DNA of 64,000 bases from Lysobacteraceae bacterium (lineage in GTDB: Bacteria > Pseudomonadota > Gammaproteobacteria > Xanthomonadales > Xanthomonadaceae). The notes under the pieces were generated by a model that had not been told where the DNA came from, did no database searches, and saw only the letters and a list, made by a program, of their open reading frames with translations. Position 1 is the first letter of the stretch. Each line of letters starts with the position of its first letter. The stretch lies in the NCBI GenBank assembly GCA_004297225.1, contig SCUI01000010.1:1-64000 (forward strand). The letters run 5' to 3'. This document shows positions 1 through 8,600 of the stretch, in pieces. Both the position numbers and the translations under genes were made by a program.

Positions 1-68
1 AGGCGAACTGCGGTTGCCTTGAACTCGGGGCTGTAGCGATAGGTCGTTCTGGGACCTGGCTTCGGCAT
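1..68 (-). CDS. IS3-family transposase OrfA, N-terminal fragment
   Basis: A minus-strand ATG at 68-66 starts a frame that runs off the window edge. It reads MPKPGPRTTYRYSPEFKATA, a typical start of the small OrfA helix-turn-helix protein of IS3-family elements, in which a Y-S-x-E-F-K-x-x-A-V segment begins the HTH_Tnp_1 domain. In these elements OrfA and OrfB are joined by programmed frameshifting to make the DDE transposase. AGGAGTGTCC lies just upstream as a ribosome binding site inside the IS end. Only 22 codons are visible. Confidence 0.65.
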   Translation of the reverse strand, partial: MPKPGPRTTYRYSPEFKATAVR

Positions 69-101
69 TGGGACACTCCTGAAGTTAGATCAGGGTGTCC
101 A
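1..101 (-). mobile_element. End of an IS3-family insertion sequence (partial)
   Basis: The window opens inside an insertion sequence read on the minus strand. Its outer end is at about 101, where the minus strand begins TGGACACCCTGATC, the TG...CA type of end seen in IS3-family elements. The 30 bases at 71-100 form a near-perfect inverted repeat (GGACACTCCTGA against TCAGGGTGTCC), and the transposase start follows at once. The rest of the element lies outside the window, so its integrity cannot be judged. The family is inferred from the terminal sequence and the OrfA start; the exact IS name is not claimed. Confidence 0.7.
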
Positions 102-426
102 CTCAACCGAAGGAAGCTCCGAACCCTGTCGGATTCTCGAGTTAGTAAGTTCCCGGCGGAGTGGCGGATGCCCGTCAAAATGGCGCCCTACGGACCGAGC
201 AGGTTTTTCAGCGAATAGTTCGGAACCCTGGTGCTGCCAAGGTGCGAATGTCCGCTTCCGGCCGGCAGTTGCCGGCAGGCTTGCAACTGCTTGTGGAAGA
301 GCCGATCTGCTCCTCCGACCAAGAAGAATTCCTAGGGGTTCGGCTCCCCGAGGTCGATCTTTGGCTGGATGCTTTCGACCCAAAGCGGACGTAGACTGTT
401 AAGAGCTGCTCCGAAGGGGGAGTCTG
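102..426. other. Non-coding stretch between IS end and OLD gene
   Basis: About 325 bases with no convincing gene. Short open frames exist on both strands (for example 161-394 +), but they have no recognisable protein features and no good ribosome binding site. The stretch holds a half copy of a dispersed palindromic motif (ATGTCCGCTTCCGGCC, 248-263) and the left copy of a 15-bp direct repeat (376-390). AAGGGGGAG at about 414-422 is the ribosome binding site of the downstream gene. The promoter of that gene must lie here, but no clear -35/-10 pair stands out. Confidence 0.5.
376..390 (+). repeat. Left copy of a 15-bp direct repeat flanking the OLD/recombinase pair
   Basis: CGACCCAAAGCGGAC occurs here and again at 2919-2933 in the same orientation, so the copies bracket the OLD nuclease and the tyrosine recombinase. 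This could be an attachment-site duplication. The motif also resembles one arm of a palindrome (GTCCGCTTT-N-AAAGCGGAC) that is dispersed in xanthomonad intergenic DNA, so a chance pair of dispersed repeats is the main alternative. Confidence 0.6.
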
Positions 427-2163
427 ATGGACGTTAGTTTTCGTTTTTCACGGATTGAGATCGAGAACTTCCGAGGGTTGAAGGACCTAGCTCTCGATTT
501 CCCTGACAAGGGCCCTTTGGCTATCGTCGGCCCTAACAACGCGGGCAAATCAACCATCCTCGATGCCATCGCCATGGTCATGGAGGGGCCGTCGGCGCAC
601 AACTTTGTGCCGGACGAGCACGACTACTACTGCAAGCGCGACGGGGCGCGCGAGAGAACGTTCACTATCCGATTGCGGTTTGCTGCGGCCCAGGATCAGG
701 CCCTGCCGGCCGTGCGTGGTGCGGTTGGCAGCCCAGAACCGGTTCGTGGCGCCATCGTAGTCGGCAAGACCGACAAGAATGGGAACCATGCGCACAGCTC
801 GGCCCTGATGGGTAACGACGACAAGGCCTTGTCGTTGTTGACCAGCCTGCAAATGTCAAAAGCCGACAAGATGACCTGGGCGGATCATTCGTTTGGTTCA
901 CCTAAACGATATGCTCGCTGGTACGAGATCGGTGATGCACGCCCAGAGGTTTGGCTGTTGCGTCCGAGCAACCTTCACGTTTCACTGTTTCAATGGAAGA
1001 CAGGTCCTTTGCAGCGGCTGTCCAACTTCCTCGTGAGGAAGTTCATGGACGCAAAATGGGAGTTCTCCTACGCCGGCAAAGCCCATGCGATGCCCGCTGC
1101 CATCGAAAAGGCGCACGCATTCTTCCGCAGCGCCGTGGCTGAGTTTCCGTTCTGGAAGGACGACCTCAAGCCCCGACTTCAGGAAACCCTGTCGCAATAT
1201 CTGGGCCGACAGGCCTCCATGGAATTACGGCCTGATCTTAAGACTCTAGAAGAGTGGATGGCCAAACAGTTACTTTTCGGCTTTGCGGCCGACAGCGGTG
1301 GCGCAATCACGCCGCTGGATCGCATGGGCCATGGCTGGCAGAGCCTCGTGCGTATCGCGTGCCTCGAAGTGTTGTCACAATATCCAGAAGAAGTGTCCCG
1401 TCAGAAGGTCGCACTGCTCTTCGAAGAGCCGGAATCATATCTCCATCCTCACCTAAGCCGGAAGCTACGGGCGGTCCTCGACCGTTTGGCTCAGAGCGGG
1501 TGGATGGTGGCGCTTACCACCCATTCTCCCGACTTCATCTCTTTCAATAGCCGCCAGACCATCGCCAAGCTCTCCCGCTCGGGCGATGAGGTCAGCGTGG
1601 CCACGCTCGCCGTGGAAGGACTCGACGGCTCTGCCAAGTTCCAGGAACGTCTGGAGGAACGCGGTGGCCACGAGATGATCTTTGCCCAGCGCGTGGTTCT
1701 GTGCGAAGGAAAGGACGATGCCTTTGCCTTACGTTCATACCTAACTCGACGAGCGAACCTCGACTTGGACGGCCTAAGCGTGTCCATCATCCAAGCCGGC
1801 GATGTCAATCATCTCCCTGCGTTCGCCAGAATGGCAGCGCAGCTCGATATCCCGTGGTGCGGAATTTCTGACGAAGACAAGCTGCCGGACGGCACCATTA
1901 AGCCCAATACCAAGACGGCGCGGGACAAGCTCGGCAAGCTCATGCGGCCGCAAGACACCCAAGTCCTTTGGAGCGGCGATCTAGAAACGTGCCTCGGATT
2001 GACCGCCGGCAAGGCGAGGCCGTCTTGGCAAGTCGAGCACGTGGAACCGTTGGATCAGGCCGCGCTAACAGCCAAGTATCCTGGCTTTGTGGCGGCTGCC
2101 GAAAAGGTTCGCCAATGGATTGAAGGGGAACCGTGCCCCTCAAACCCATTAGCAGTCAAATAG
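427..2163 (+). CDS. OLD-family ATPase with TOPRIM nuclease domain (AAA family)
   Basis: A 578-residue protein of the OLD (overcoming lysogenization defect) family, in which an ABC-type ATPase is joined to a TOPRIM nuclease; members restrict phage or act in DNA processing. Visible motifs are Walker A GPNNAGKS (35-42), a signature-like segment HGWQSLVRIACL near 300, Walker B LLFEEPESYLHP near 335, an H-loop TTHSPDF, then TOPRIM residues CEGKDD near 427 and ISDED near 480. The ATG follows AAGGGGGAG. No UvrD-like helicase (Gabija), reverse transcriptase or AriB-like partner is adjacent, so a single-gene class 1 OLD is the best reading. Base composition and codons are lower in GC than the rest of the window, which suggests transfer. 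The family call is firm; the defence role is inferred. Confidence 0.88.
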   Translation: MDVSFRFSRIEIENFRGLKDLALDFPDKGPLAIVGPNNAGKSTILDAIAMVMEGPSAHNFVPDEHDYYCKRDGARERTFTIRLRFAAAQDQALPAVRGAVGSPEPVRGAIVVGKTDKNGNHAHSSALMGNDDKALSLLTSLQMSKADKMTWADHSFGSPKRYARWYEIGDARPEVWLLRPSNLHVSLFQWKTGPLQRLSNFLVRKFMDAKWEFSYAGKAHAMPAAIEKAHAFFRSAVAEFPFWKDDLKPRLQETLSQYLGRQASMELRPDLKTLEEWMAKQLLFGFAADSGGAITPLDRMGHGWQSLVRIACLEVLSQYPEEVSRQKVALLFEEPESYLHPHLSRKLRAVLDRLAQSGWMVALTTHSPDFISFNSRQTIAKLSRSGDEVSVATLAVEGLDGSAKFQERLEERGGHEMIFAQRVVLCEGKDDAFALRSYLTRRANLDLDGLSVSIIQAGDVNHLPAFARMAAQLDIPWCGISDEDKLPDGTIKPNTKTARDKLGKLMRPQDTQVLWSGDLETCLGLTAGKARPSWQVEHVEPLDQAALTAKYPGFVAAAEKVRQWIEGEPCPSNPLAVK

Positions 2164-2176
2164 GGCGAGGTCTTAC

Positions 2177-2192
2177 ATGTCTGCTTCTGGCC
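2177..2192 (+). repeat. Half copy of dispersed palindromic motif
   Basis: ATGTCTGCTTCTGGCC is a near match to the half copy at 248-263 and to the left arm of the full palindrome at 12561-12584. It lies 13 bases past the OLD stop codon. Confidence 0.45.
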
Positions 2193-2195
2193 GCT

Positions 2196-2218
2196 CCTCG
2201 ACCCTGCCAGGGTCGAGG
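2196..2218. terminator. Hairpin between convergent OLD and recombinase genes
   Basis: CCTCGACCCTG and CAGGGTCGAGG form a perfect 11-bp inverted repeat around one central base, 33 bases after the OLD stop and 16 bases before the recombinase stop. Its position suggests a bidirectional terminator. There is no long T-tract on either side, so efficient intrinsic termination is not assured. Confidence 0.55.
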
Positions 2219-2233
2219 AACAGACCCTTTGAT

Positions 2234-2857
2234 TCAAACATCCGTCTGCTCGGCGATCTCCAAGGCGTCATCGACCTCGATGCCAAGGTAACGCACGGTG
2301 CTCTCTAGCTTCGTGTGACCAAGCAGTAGCTGGACCGCCCTGAGGTTTCGCGTCCGGCGGTAGATCAACGAAGCTTTGGTCCTGCGCATCGTGTGCGTTC
2401 CGTAGGAGCCCGACTCGAGGCCGGCATCTCCCACCCAGCGATGGACGATGCGGGCGTACTGTCTTGTTGACAGGTGGGGCGAGTCCGACACCCGGCTGCG
2501 GAACAGGAAATCCGAGGGCTTAAGGTCGGCACAGGTGATCCAAGCTTGTACAGCCTCGCGAGTCGATTGGGTGATCTCGAATTGGACTGGTCGCCCCGTT
2601 TTTCGTTGCATCACCATGGCGCGGGACGCCATCTGGCCGCCTTGGGAGACATCCGATACCCGCAGCTTCACTAGATCGCAGGCGCGCAGCTTTGAGTCAA
2701 TCGCTAGGTTGAACAGGGCGAGGTCGCGGGTCTTGTGGCCGAGTTGAAGTCTGATCCGGATGGCCCAGATGTCTTTCAGCTTGAGTGGGGCCTTCTGGCC
2801 GATCAGCTTGCCCTTGTTCCAAGGCACATGCTGCTGAGATGTGGGAAGAATTGCCAT
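2234..2857 (-). CDS. Short tyrosine recombinase/integrase (catalytic domain only)
   Basis: 207 residues of the phage-integrase (tyrosine recombinase) family. The catalytic set is readable: R58 (SKLRACDLVKLR), K86 (QRKTGRP), H155 and R158 (GTHTMRRT), H181 (LLLGHTKLE) and the nucleophile Y190 (TVRYLG). The usual N-terminal SAM-like core-binding domain is missing; only about 45 residues precede the catalytic fold. The ATG at 2857 is preferred because AGGAG lies six bases upstream; an in-frame TTG two codons earlier abuts that site and is unlikely. It converges on the OLD gene. Such stand-alone short integrases occur in xanthomonads and may act on small elements; its substrate is unknown. Confidence 0.88.
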   Translation of the reverse strand: MAILPTSQQHVPWNKGKLIGQKAPLKLKDIWAIRIRLQLGHKTRDLALFNLAIDSKLRACDLVKLRVSDVSQGGQMASRAMVMQRKTGRPVQFEITQSTREAVQAWITCADLKPSDFLFRSRVSDSPHLSTRQYARIVHRWVGDAGLESGSYGTHTMRRTKASLIYRRTRNLRAVQLLLGHTKLESTVRYLGIEVDDALEIAEQTDV

Positions 2858-2918
2858 GACCAACTCCTATTGAAGGGGGTGGTCAGGGTTCTCCTATGTT
2901 TGAAAGATGGGCGTGATA

Positions 2919-2933
2919 CGACCCAAAGCGGAC
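2919..2933 (+). repeat. Right copy of the 15-bp direct repeat
   Basis: CGACCCAAAGCGGAC is identical to 376-390 and lies between the recombinase start and the MFS stop codon. Together the copies delimit a segment of about 2.5 kb. See the left copy for the alternative reading as a dispersed repeat arm. Confidence 0.6.
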
Positions 2934-2934
2934 C

Positions 2935-4266
2935 CTATTTCGGCCACCGTTGGTGCAGCGCATCTATGAAGTACGCATGCGCGTGTTCCCCGTCGCCATT
3001 CGCCGGGTGCTCGCGCCAGTGCGGATCGTTCGGCGGCAGTCCGTCGTGCCGGTGCGGGAGGGCGGAGGTTTCCTGCCGCGGCCAGGTGCGCCACGCATAC
3101 GCGAATCCTGCGATCGCCACCACCGACAGCGCGACCAGGGCCACGTCCAGGCCGAAGCGCGCGCCCACCCAGCCGGCCAACGGGTAGCACAGCAGCCAGC
3201 AGGCGTGCGACAGCGAGAACTGCGCGGCGAACAGGAACGGCAGGTCTTCTGTGCGGGTCGAGCGCCGCAGCAGGCGGCCGCCGGGTGTGACTTGCCCGGC
3301 ATAGGCCATGCCGAACACCGCCCACAGCGGCAGCAGCGTCACCCACTGGACGGCATGCCCCAGCCACAGCGCGATCGCGACCAGCAGCGCGGCCACCATC
3401 GCCGCCGCGCTGGCGAGCATCACGCGGCGGTCCGGGACCCGGTCAAGCAGACGGGGTAGCAAGAGCGCCACCGCCATCGAGCCCAGGCCGAACGCGGCCA
3501 GCGCCCACGCCACTTCGCGGTCGCCGCCGCCGAGCGTGCCGCGCACGACCACCACCGTGTTGACGAACACCATCGCCCCGCCGGCCGCGGCCACCAGGTT
3601 GATCGCCAGCAGCCCGCGCAGGCGCGGCGTGCGCAGGTAGGTACGCATCCCGCGCAGCGCGCGCTCGTAGGGATGCCCGCTGCCCTGCGCCACGGCCGCG
3701 ACCGGGAACGCGGTGCCCAGTACCAGCAGCGCCGACAGTACGAACCCGGCGGAGGTGCCGGCGAACAGGCCATGGAAGCTGATCACGGTCAGCAGCGCCG
3801 CGGCGAACATCGGGCTGAGCAGGCTTTCCAGGTCGTAGGCCAGGCGCGAGAGCGACAGCGCCCGGGTGTAGTCGCGCTCGTCCGGCAGGAGCTCCGGGAT
3901 CAGCGACTGGAATAGCGGCGTGAACCCGGCCGAGGCGGACTGCAGCAGCGCGATCAGCAGGTAGACCTGCCACAGCGCATCCACGAATGGCAGCATCAGC
4001 GCCACCGCCGCGCGCACCAGGTCCAGCGCCACCAGCACCGGCTTACGCAGGCGTGGAGGCACGAGCGCGCCGGATACCGGCGCGAGCGTGACGTACACGG
4101 CCATCTTGATCGCCAGCGCGGTGCCCAGCACCTCGCCGGCCTCATCGCCCGCCAGGTCCCAGGCCAGCAGCGCCAGCGCGACCGTGGCCAGGCCGGTGCC
4201 GAGCAGGGCCACCACCTGTGCCAGGAACAGATGGCGGAACGCCTTGTGCCGCAGGACCGCGATCAA
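2935..4266 (-). CDS. MFS transporter, last gene of the metal/chromate operon
   Basis: A 443-residue inner-membrane protein with about 12 hydrophobic segments and the loop layout of the major facilitator superfamily (MFS_3/enterobactin-exporter-like). It begins at a TTG inside the chrA stop (TTGA, four-base overlap), because no ATG or GTG gives a full first helix; the N-terminus then reads MIAVLRHKAFRHLFLAQVV. The C-terminus carries a hydrophilic His-containing tail (GEHAHAYF). Being coupled to ChrA at the end of an efflux operon, it probably exports or protects against the same class of toxicant. The substrate is not deducible from sequence. Confidence 0.85.
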   Translation of the reverse strand: MIAVLRHKAFRHLFLAQVVALLGTGLATVALALLAWDLAGDEAGEVLGTALAIKMAVYVTLAPVSGALVPPRLRKPVLVALDLVRAAVALMLPFVDALWQVYLLIALLQSASAGFTPLFQSLIPELLPDERDYTRALSLSRLAYDLESLLSPMFAAALLTVISFHGLFAGTSAGFVLSALLVLGTAFPVAAVAQGSGHPYERALRGMRTYLRTPRLRGLLAINLVAAAGGAMVFVNTVVVVRGTLGGGDREVAWALAAFGLGSMAVALLLPRLLDRVPDRRVMLASAAAMVAALLVAIALWLGHAVQWVTLLPLWAVFGMAYAGQVTPGGRLLRRSTRTEDLPFLFAAQFSLSHACWLLCYPLAGWVGARFGLDVALVALSVVAIAGFAYAWRTWPRQETSALPHRHDGLPPNDPHWREHPANGDGEHAHAYFIDALHQRWPK

Positions 4267-5639
4267 GCGGGCGCCCCGTAGGCGGCGCGATAGACGCCAC
4301 CCAGCACGCCGCACAGGGCCAGCGTCCAGAGGATGGGCCAATGGCGCCTGAGCGTCAGGTAGATCGCCAGGGCGCTGAGGGCGATGGCAAACGGCTCGTA
4401 CGTGGCCAGCACCGGGACGTCCATCTGCACCATGCCGCTGCGCAAGGTCCGCGTCTGGCCGAACAGCGTATGCAGGGCGAACCAGACCGAGAGGTTCAGC
4501 ACCACGCCAACCACGGCGGCGGTGATCGCCGACAGCGCGCCGTGGAGCGCGCGGTTGCGCCGCAGCGCTTCCACGTAGGGCGCGCCGGCGAAGATGAAGA
4601 AGAAGCTGGGCACGAAGGTGACCCAGGTGGTCAGCAGGGCGCCAAGCGTCGCCGCCAGCCAGGGGTCGAGCGGCCCCGCGTGGCGATAGGCGGCCACGAA
4701 TCCTACGAACTGCAGCACCATGATCAGCGGGCCAGGGGTGGTTTCGGCCAGCGCCAGTCCGTCCACCATCTCGCCGGGTTGCAGCCAGTGCAGCTCCTCC
4801 ACGGCGCGTTGCGCCACGTAGGCCAGCACGGCGTAGGCCCCGCCAAAGGTGACGATGGCGGCCTTGCCGAAGAACAGGCCTTCGCGCGCCAGCACGTGCT
4901 GGGTTCCCAGCCACGCGGCGACCAGCAGGACGGGAACGGTCCACAGCGCCAGCGACACGAGCGTGGTGCGCAGCACGCGCGAGCGGGACGGCTGCGTGTG
5001 CGGCAGGAGGCCGGCGGCCAGCGCCGCATCCACCAGGTAATGCGCGTCGTCGTGGGCCTCGTCCGCCTTCGGTTGCGGCAGCCATTGCGGCCGGGCAAGC
5101 CGGACCAGGAGGCCCGCCAGCGCTGCTGCCGCGACGATGGCTGGGAAGGGCACCGCCAGCACGTGGATGCCGAGGAAGGCCGCCCCCGAAACCGCGAGCA
5201 GGAACCGCGTCTTCAGCGCGCGCCGGCCGATGCGCAGCACCGCCTCGACCACCACGGCGAGCACCGCTGCCTTGAGTCCGAAGAAGATCGCCGTGGCGAC
5301 TGGCGTGGCGCCGTAGCGCACGTACAGGACGCTCAACAGCAGGATGGACACGAAGCCCGGCAGCACGAACAGCAGCCCGGCCACCAGGCCGCCCCGGACG
5401 CGGTGCATCAGCCAGCCGATGTACACCGCGAGCTGTTGCGCTTCCGGCCCCGGCAGCAGCATGCAGTAGTTGAGGGCATGCAGGAACCGCGGCTCGCTGA
5501 TCCAGCGCCGCTGTTCGACCAGTTCGCGGTGCATCAGCGCGATCTGCCCCGCGGGTCCGCCGAAGCTCAGCCAGCCGATCCGCCACCAGACCCGGAAGGC
5601 CTGGCGGAAGCTCACCGTCGGTGCTGGGGCATCGGTCAT
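4263..5639 (-). CDS. chrA: Chromate transporter ChrA, long-chain CHR family
   Basis: A 458-residue inner-membrane protein with two homologous CHR domains. The first carries GWLSFGGPAGQIALMH (about 22-37) and LLPGPEAQQLAVYIGW; the second carries IVTFGGAYAVLAYV and ETTPGPLIMVLQFVGF. These are the paired G-G-P and P-G-P motifs of long-chain ChrA proteins, which expel chromate from the cytoplasm. The ATG at 5639 lies 45 bases after the RND pump gene, and its stop overlaps the MFS start. No chrB-type regulator is in the window, so expression probably follows the upstream metal-efflux genes. The family call is firm; chromate as substrate is inferred from homology. Confidence 0.93.
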   Translation of the reverse strand: MTDAPAPTVSFRQAFRVWWRIGWLSFGGPAGQIALMHRELVEQRRWISEPRFLHALNYCMLLPGPEAQQLAVYIGWLMHRVRGGLVAGLLFVLPGFVSILLLSVLYVRYGATPVATAIFFGLKAAVLAVVVEAVLRIGRRALKTRFLLAVSGAAFLGIHVLAVPFPAIVAAAALAGLLVRLARPQWLPQPKADEAHDDAHYLVDAALAAGLLPHTQPSRSRVLRTTLVSLALWTVPVLLVAAWLGTQHVLAREGLFFGKAAIVTFGGAYAVLAYVAQRAVEELHWLQPGEMVDGLALAETTPGPLIMVLQFVGFVAAYRHAGPLDPWLAATLGALLTTWVTFVPSFFFIFAGAPYVEALRRNRALHGALSAITAAVVGVVLNLSVWFALHTLFGQTRTLRSGMVQMDVPVLATYEPFAIALSALAIYLTLRRHWPILWTLALCGVLGGVYRAAYGAPA

Positions 5640-5684
5640 GGCGCGATTCGTCGGGGCGGGGCGGAGAGTCTCGGGTGCGGCGGC

Positions 5685-8600
5685 TCAGTCGGGCGTGTAC
5701 GGCAGCGGCTCGGCGGGCGTGGGCGCCTTGCGGTCGCGCGCGCGTCCCAGTTCGCCGAACCGCAAATACAACGCCGGCAGCACCAGCATGTTCAGCACCG
5801 TCGAGCTCAGCAGCCCGGCCAGGATGACGATCGCCATTGGCGCCTGGATCTCGCTGCCCGGTTCGCCCGCCGACAGCGCCAGCGGCACCAGCGCCAGCGC
5901 GGTGGCCAGCGCGGTCATGGCGATCGGCACCAGCCGCTCCTCCGCGCCGCGACGCACGCGCTCGACGGGATCGGGCACGCCTTCCTCGCGCGCCAGGTGG
6001 TGGATGTGCGAGATCAGCATCACGCCGTTGCGGGTGGCGATGCCGAACAGCGTGATGAAGCCGACGATCGAGGCCACCGTCAGGATGCCGCCCGACAGCC
6101 AGACGCCGGCCACGCCGCCCAGCAGCGCCAGCGGCAGGTTGAGCATCACCAGCAGCGCGTCGCGGCTGCTGGAGAAGGCCAGGTACAGCAGCAGGTAGAT
6201 GCCGACCACCACCACGCCGCCCAGCAGCAGCAGCGTGCGCGAGGCCGCCGCGGCGCTTTCGAACTGTCCGCCGTACTCGACGTGGTAGCCGGCCGGCAGC
6301 TCGACGTTCCGTTCGATCCGCGCGCGGGCGTCGGCGACCACGCCGGCCAGGTCGCGGCCGGCCACGTTCGCCATCACCACGATCCGGCGCTGCACGTTCT
6401 CGCGCCCGATCTGGTTGGGGCCGCGGCCGCGCTCGACCCGGGCGATGGCCGACAGCGGCACGCGCGCGCCGTCCGGCGTGGCCACCTGCAGCGCCTGCAG
6501 GGTTTCCACGCTGGCGCGGGCGGCATCGGGCAGGCGCACCACCAAGTCGACGTTGGCGTCGCCTTCCAGCACGCGCGACACGGTGGTGCCGAAGAACGCG
6601 GCCTCGATCACATGGCTGGCCTCGCGCACGGTCAGCCCGTAGCGCGCCAGCGCGCCGCGGTCGAAGTCGACGGTGACGAAGGGCAGTTCGGACTGCTGTT
6701 CTAGGTTGACGTCCACCGCGCCGCGCACGGCCTTGACCTGTTCCTCGATCCGCGTGCCCAGGCGTCGCAGCTCGTACAGGTCCTTGCCGAACAGCTTGAT
6801 CGCGATATTGGCGCGGGTGCCCGACAGCATGTGGTCGATGCGGTGCGAGATCGGCTGGCCGATCACCACCTGCGCGCCGGCGACGGCGGAGAACTCGTTG
6901 CGCAGGTGGGCGAGGAGCTCCTCCTTGCCGCGCTCGCCCATCTCCAGCGTCACCTCGATCTCGGAGGCATAGATCTCCTGTGCGTGAGGATCCAGCTCGG
7001 CGCGGCCGGTGCGGCGCCCGGTGGCGACGACTTCCGGCTGGTCGAGCAGGATCTTCTCCACGCGCGTGGCGAGCGCATCCGACTGCGCCAGCGCCGTGCC
7101 AGGCAGGGTCACCACGTTGACTGTCAGGCTGCCCTCGTTGAAGTCGGGTAGGAATGCGCGGCCAGCGGCCAGCAGCGCCATCAGGGTCAGCACCGTGCCC
7201 ACCAGCGAGGCGACCCCGATCGAGCGCCAGCGCGGCGTCGTCGCCTCGAACAGTGGCCGGTAGCGCGCTTTGAGCCACAGCGACAGGCGCGATTCGCGCG
7301 ACTCGCGCACGATCCTCGATTGCGGCAGCAGCAGGCTGCACAGCACCGGCGTCACCGTGACCGCCACCGCCAGCGAGGCCAGCAGCGACACCACGTAGGC
7401 GAAGCCCAGCGGTTGCATCAGGCGCCCTTCCACCCCGGTCAGGACGAAGATCGGCAGGAACACCAGCACGATGATCACCGTGGCGAACACCACCGAGCCC
7501 TGGATCTCGCGCGTGGCCGCGAATACGACCGGGATCACTCCGCGACGCTCTGCTTCTGGCAGCGCCGCATTCCCGCGCAGCCGGCGCACGATGTTCTCCA
7601 CCACGATGATCGCGTCGTCCACCAGCGCGCCCAGCGCGATCGCCATGCCGCCCAGGGTCATGGTGTTGATGCCGATGCCCGCAGCCTTCATTGCCAGGAT
7701 GGCCACCACCAACGACAGCGGGATCGCCAGCAGGGTGATGGCGGTCGCCCGCGCGCTCAGCAGGAACGCGAACACGATCGCGACCACCAGCACCATCCCC
7801 TCGACGATCGCCTTGCCGAGGTTTCCGATGCCGACCTTGATGAAGTCCGACTGCCGGAACAGGTTGGCGCTGATCGTCATCCCTTCCGGCAGCGTGGCCT
7901 GGATGCCCTTGAGCACCCGGTCGATCTCCTGCGTCAGTGCCAGCGTGTTGGCGCCCGGCTGCTTCTGGATGCCGACGACGACGGCCGGCTTGCCGTTGAA
8001 GGCCGCCGTGCCGCGGGTGGGCGCGGCGCCGATACGCACGTCGGCCACGTCGCGCACCAGCACCGGCCGGTCGCCGCGGCGGGCGACGAAGACCGCACCG
8101 ATGTCGTCGGCCTCGCGCACGCGGCCGCGGCCGTGGATCAGGAATTCCTGGCCGTTCTCGACGTAGAAACCGGCCGAGGTGTTCTCGTTGCTTCCCGCCA
8201 CCGCTTCCATGAGCTGGTCGAGGGTCACGTCGAACGCGGCCAAGCGCACCGGATCGGCCACCACCTGGAACTGGCGCGTGTCGCCGCCGTTGGGGATGAC
8301 CTCGGCCACCCCCGGCACCGCCAACAAACGCCGGCGCAGGGTGAAGTCGGCGACGGTCTTGAGCTCCATCGGCGTGTGCCGGTCGGAGTGCAGGGCGATG
8401 AACATGATCTCGCCCATGATCGAGGTGATCGGCGCGAGGGTCGGCTCGGGCAGGTCCGGCGGCAGCTGCCCACGTACCGTTGCGATGCGTTCGGCGACGA
8501 TCTGCCGGGCCTGGTACACGTCGGTGCCCCAGTCGAACTCCACCGTCACCACGCCGATGCCGATGCTGTTGTTCGAGCGCACGCGGCGCACGCCGGGCGC

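Noticed and set aside
161-394. A 77-codon plus-strand open frame upstream of the OLD gene
   Set aside because: No ribosome binding site, no recognisable motif, and it crosses two dispersed repeat motifs; more likely non-coding.
427-2163. Gabija GajA rather than a lone OLD protein
   Set aside because: Gabija needs a UvrD/PcrA-like helicase gene (gajB) beside it; none is present on either side.
4218-6704. An 828-codon open frame on the plus strand
   Set aside because: It is antisense to chrA and the RND pump gene, has no recognisable domain, and is dominated by Gln, Arg, His and Gly, as expected for a shadow frame in GC-rich coding DNA. The same holds for the long plus-strand frames over the nrdJa, prc, mrdA and S9A genes.
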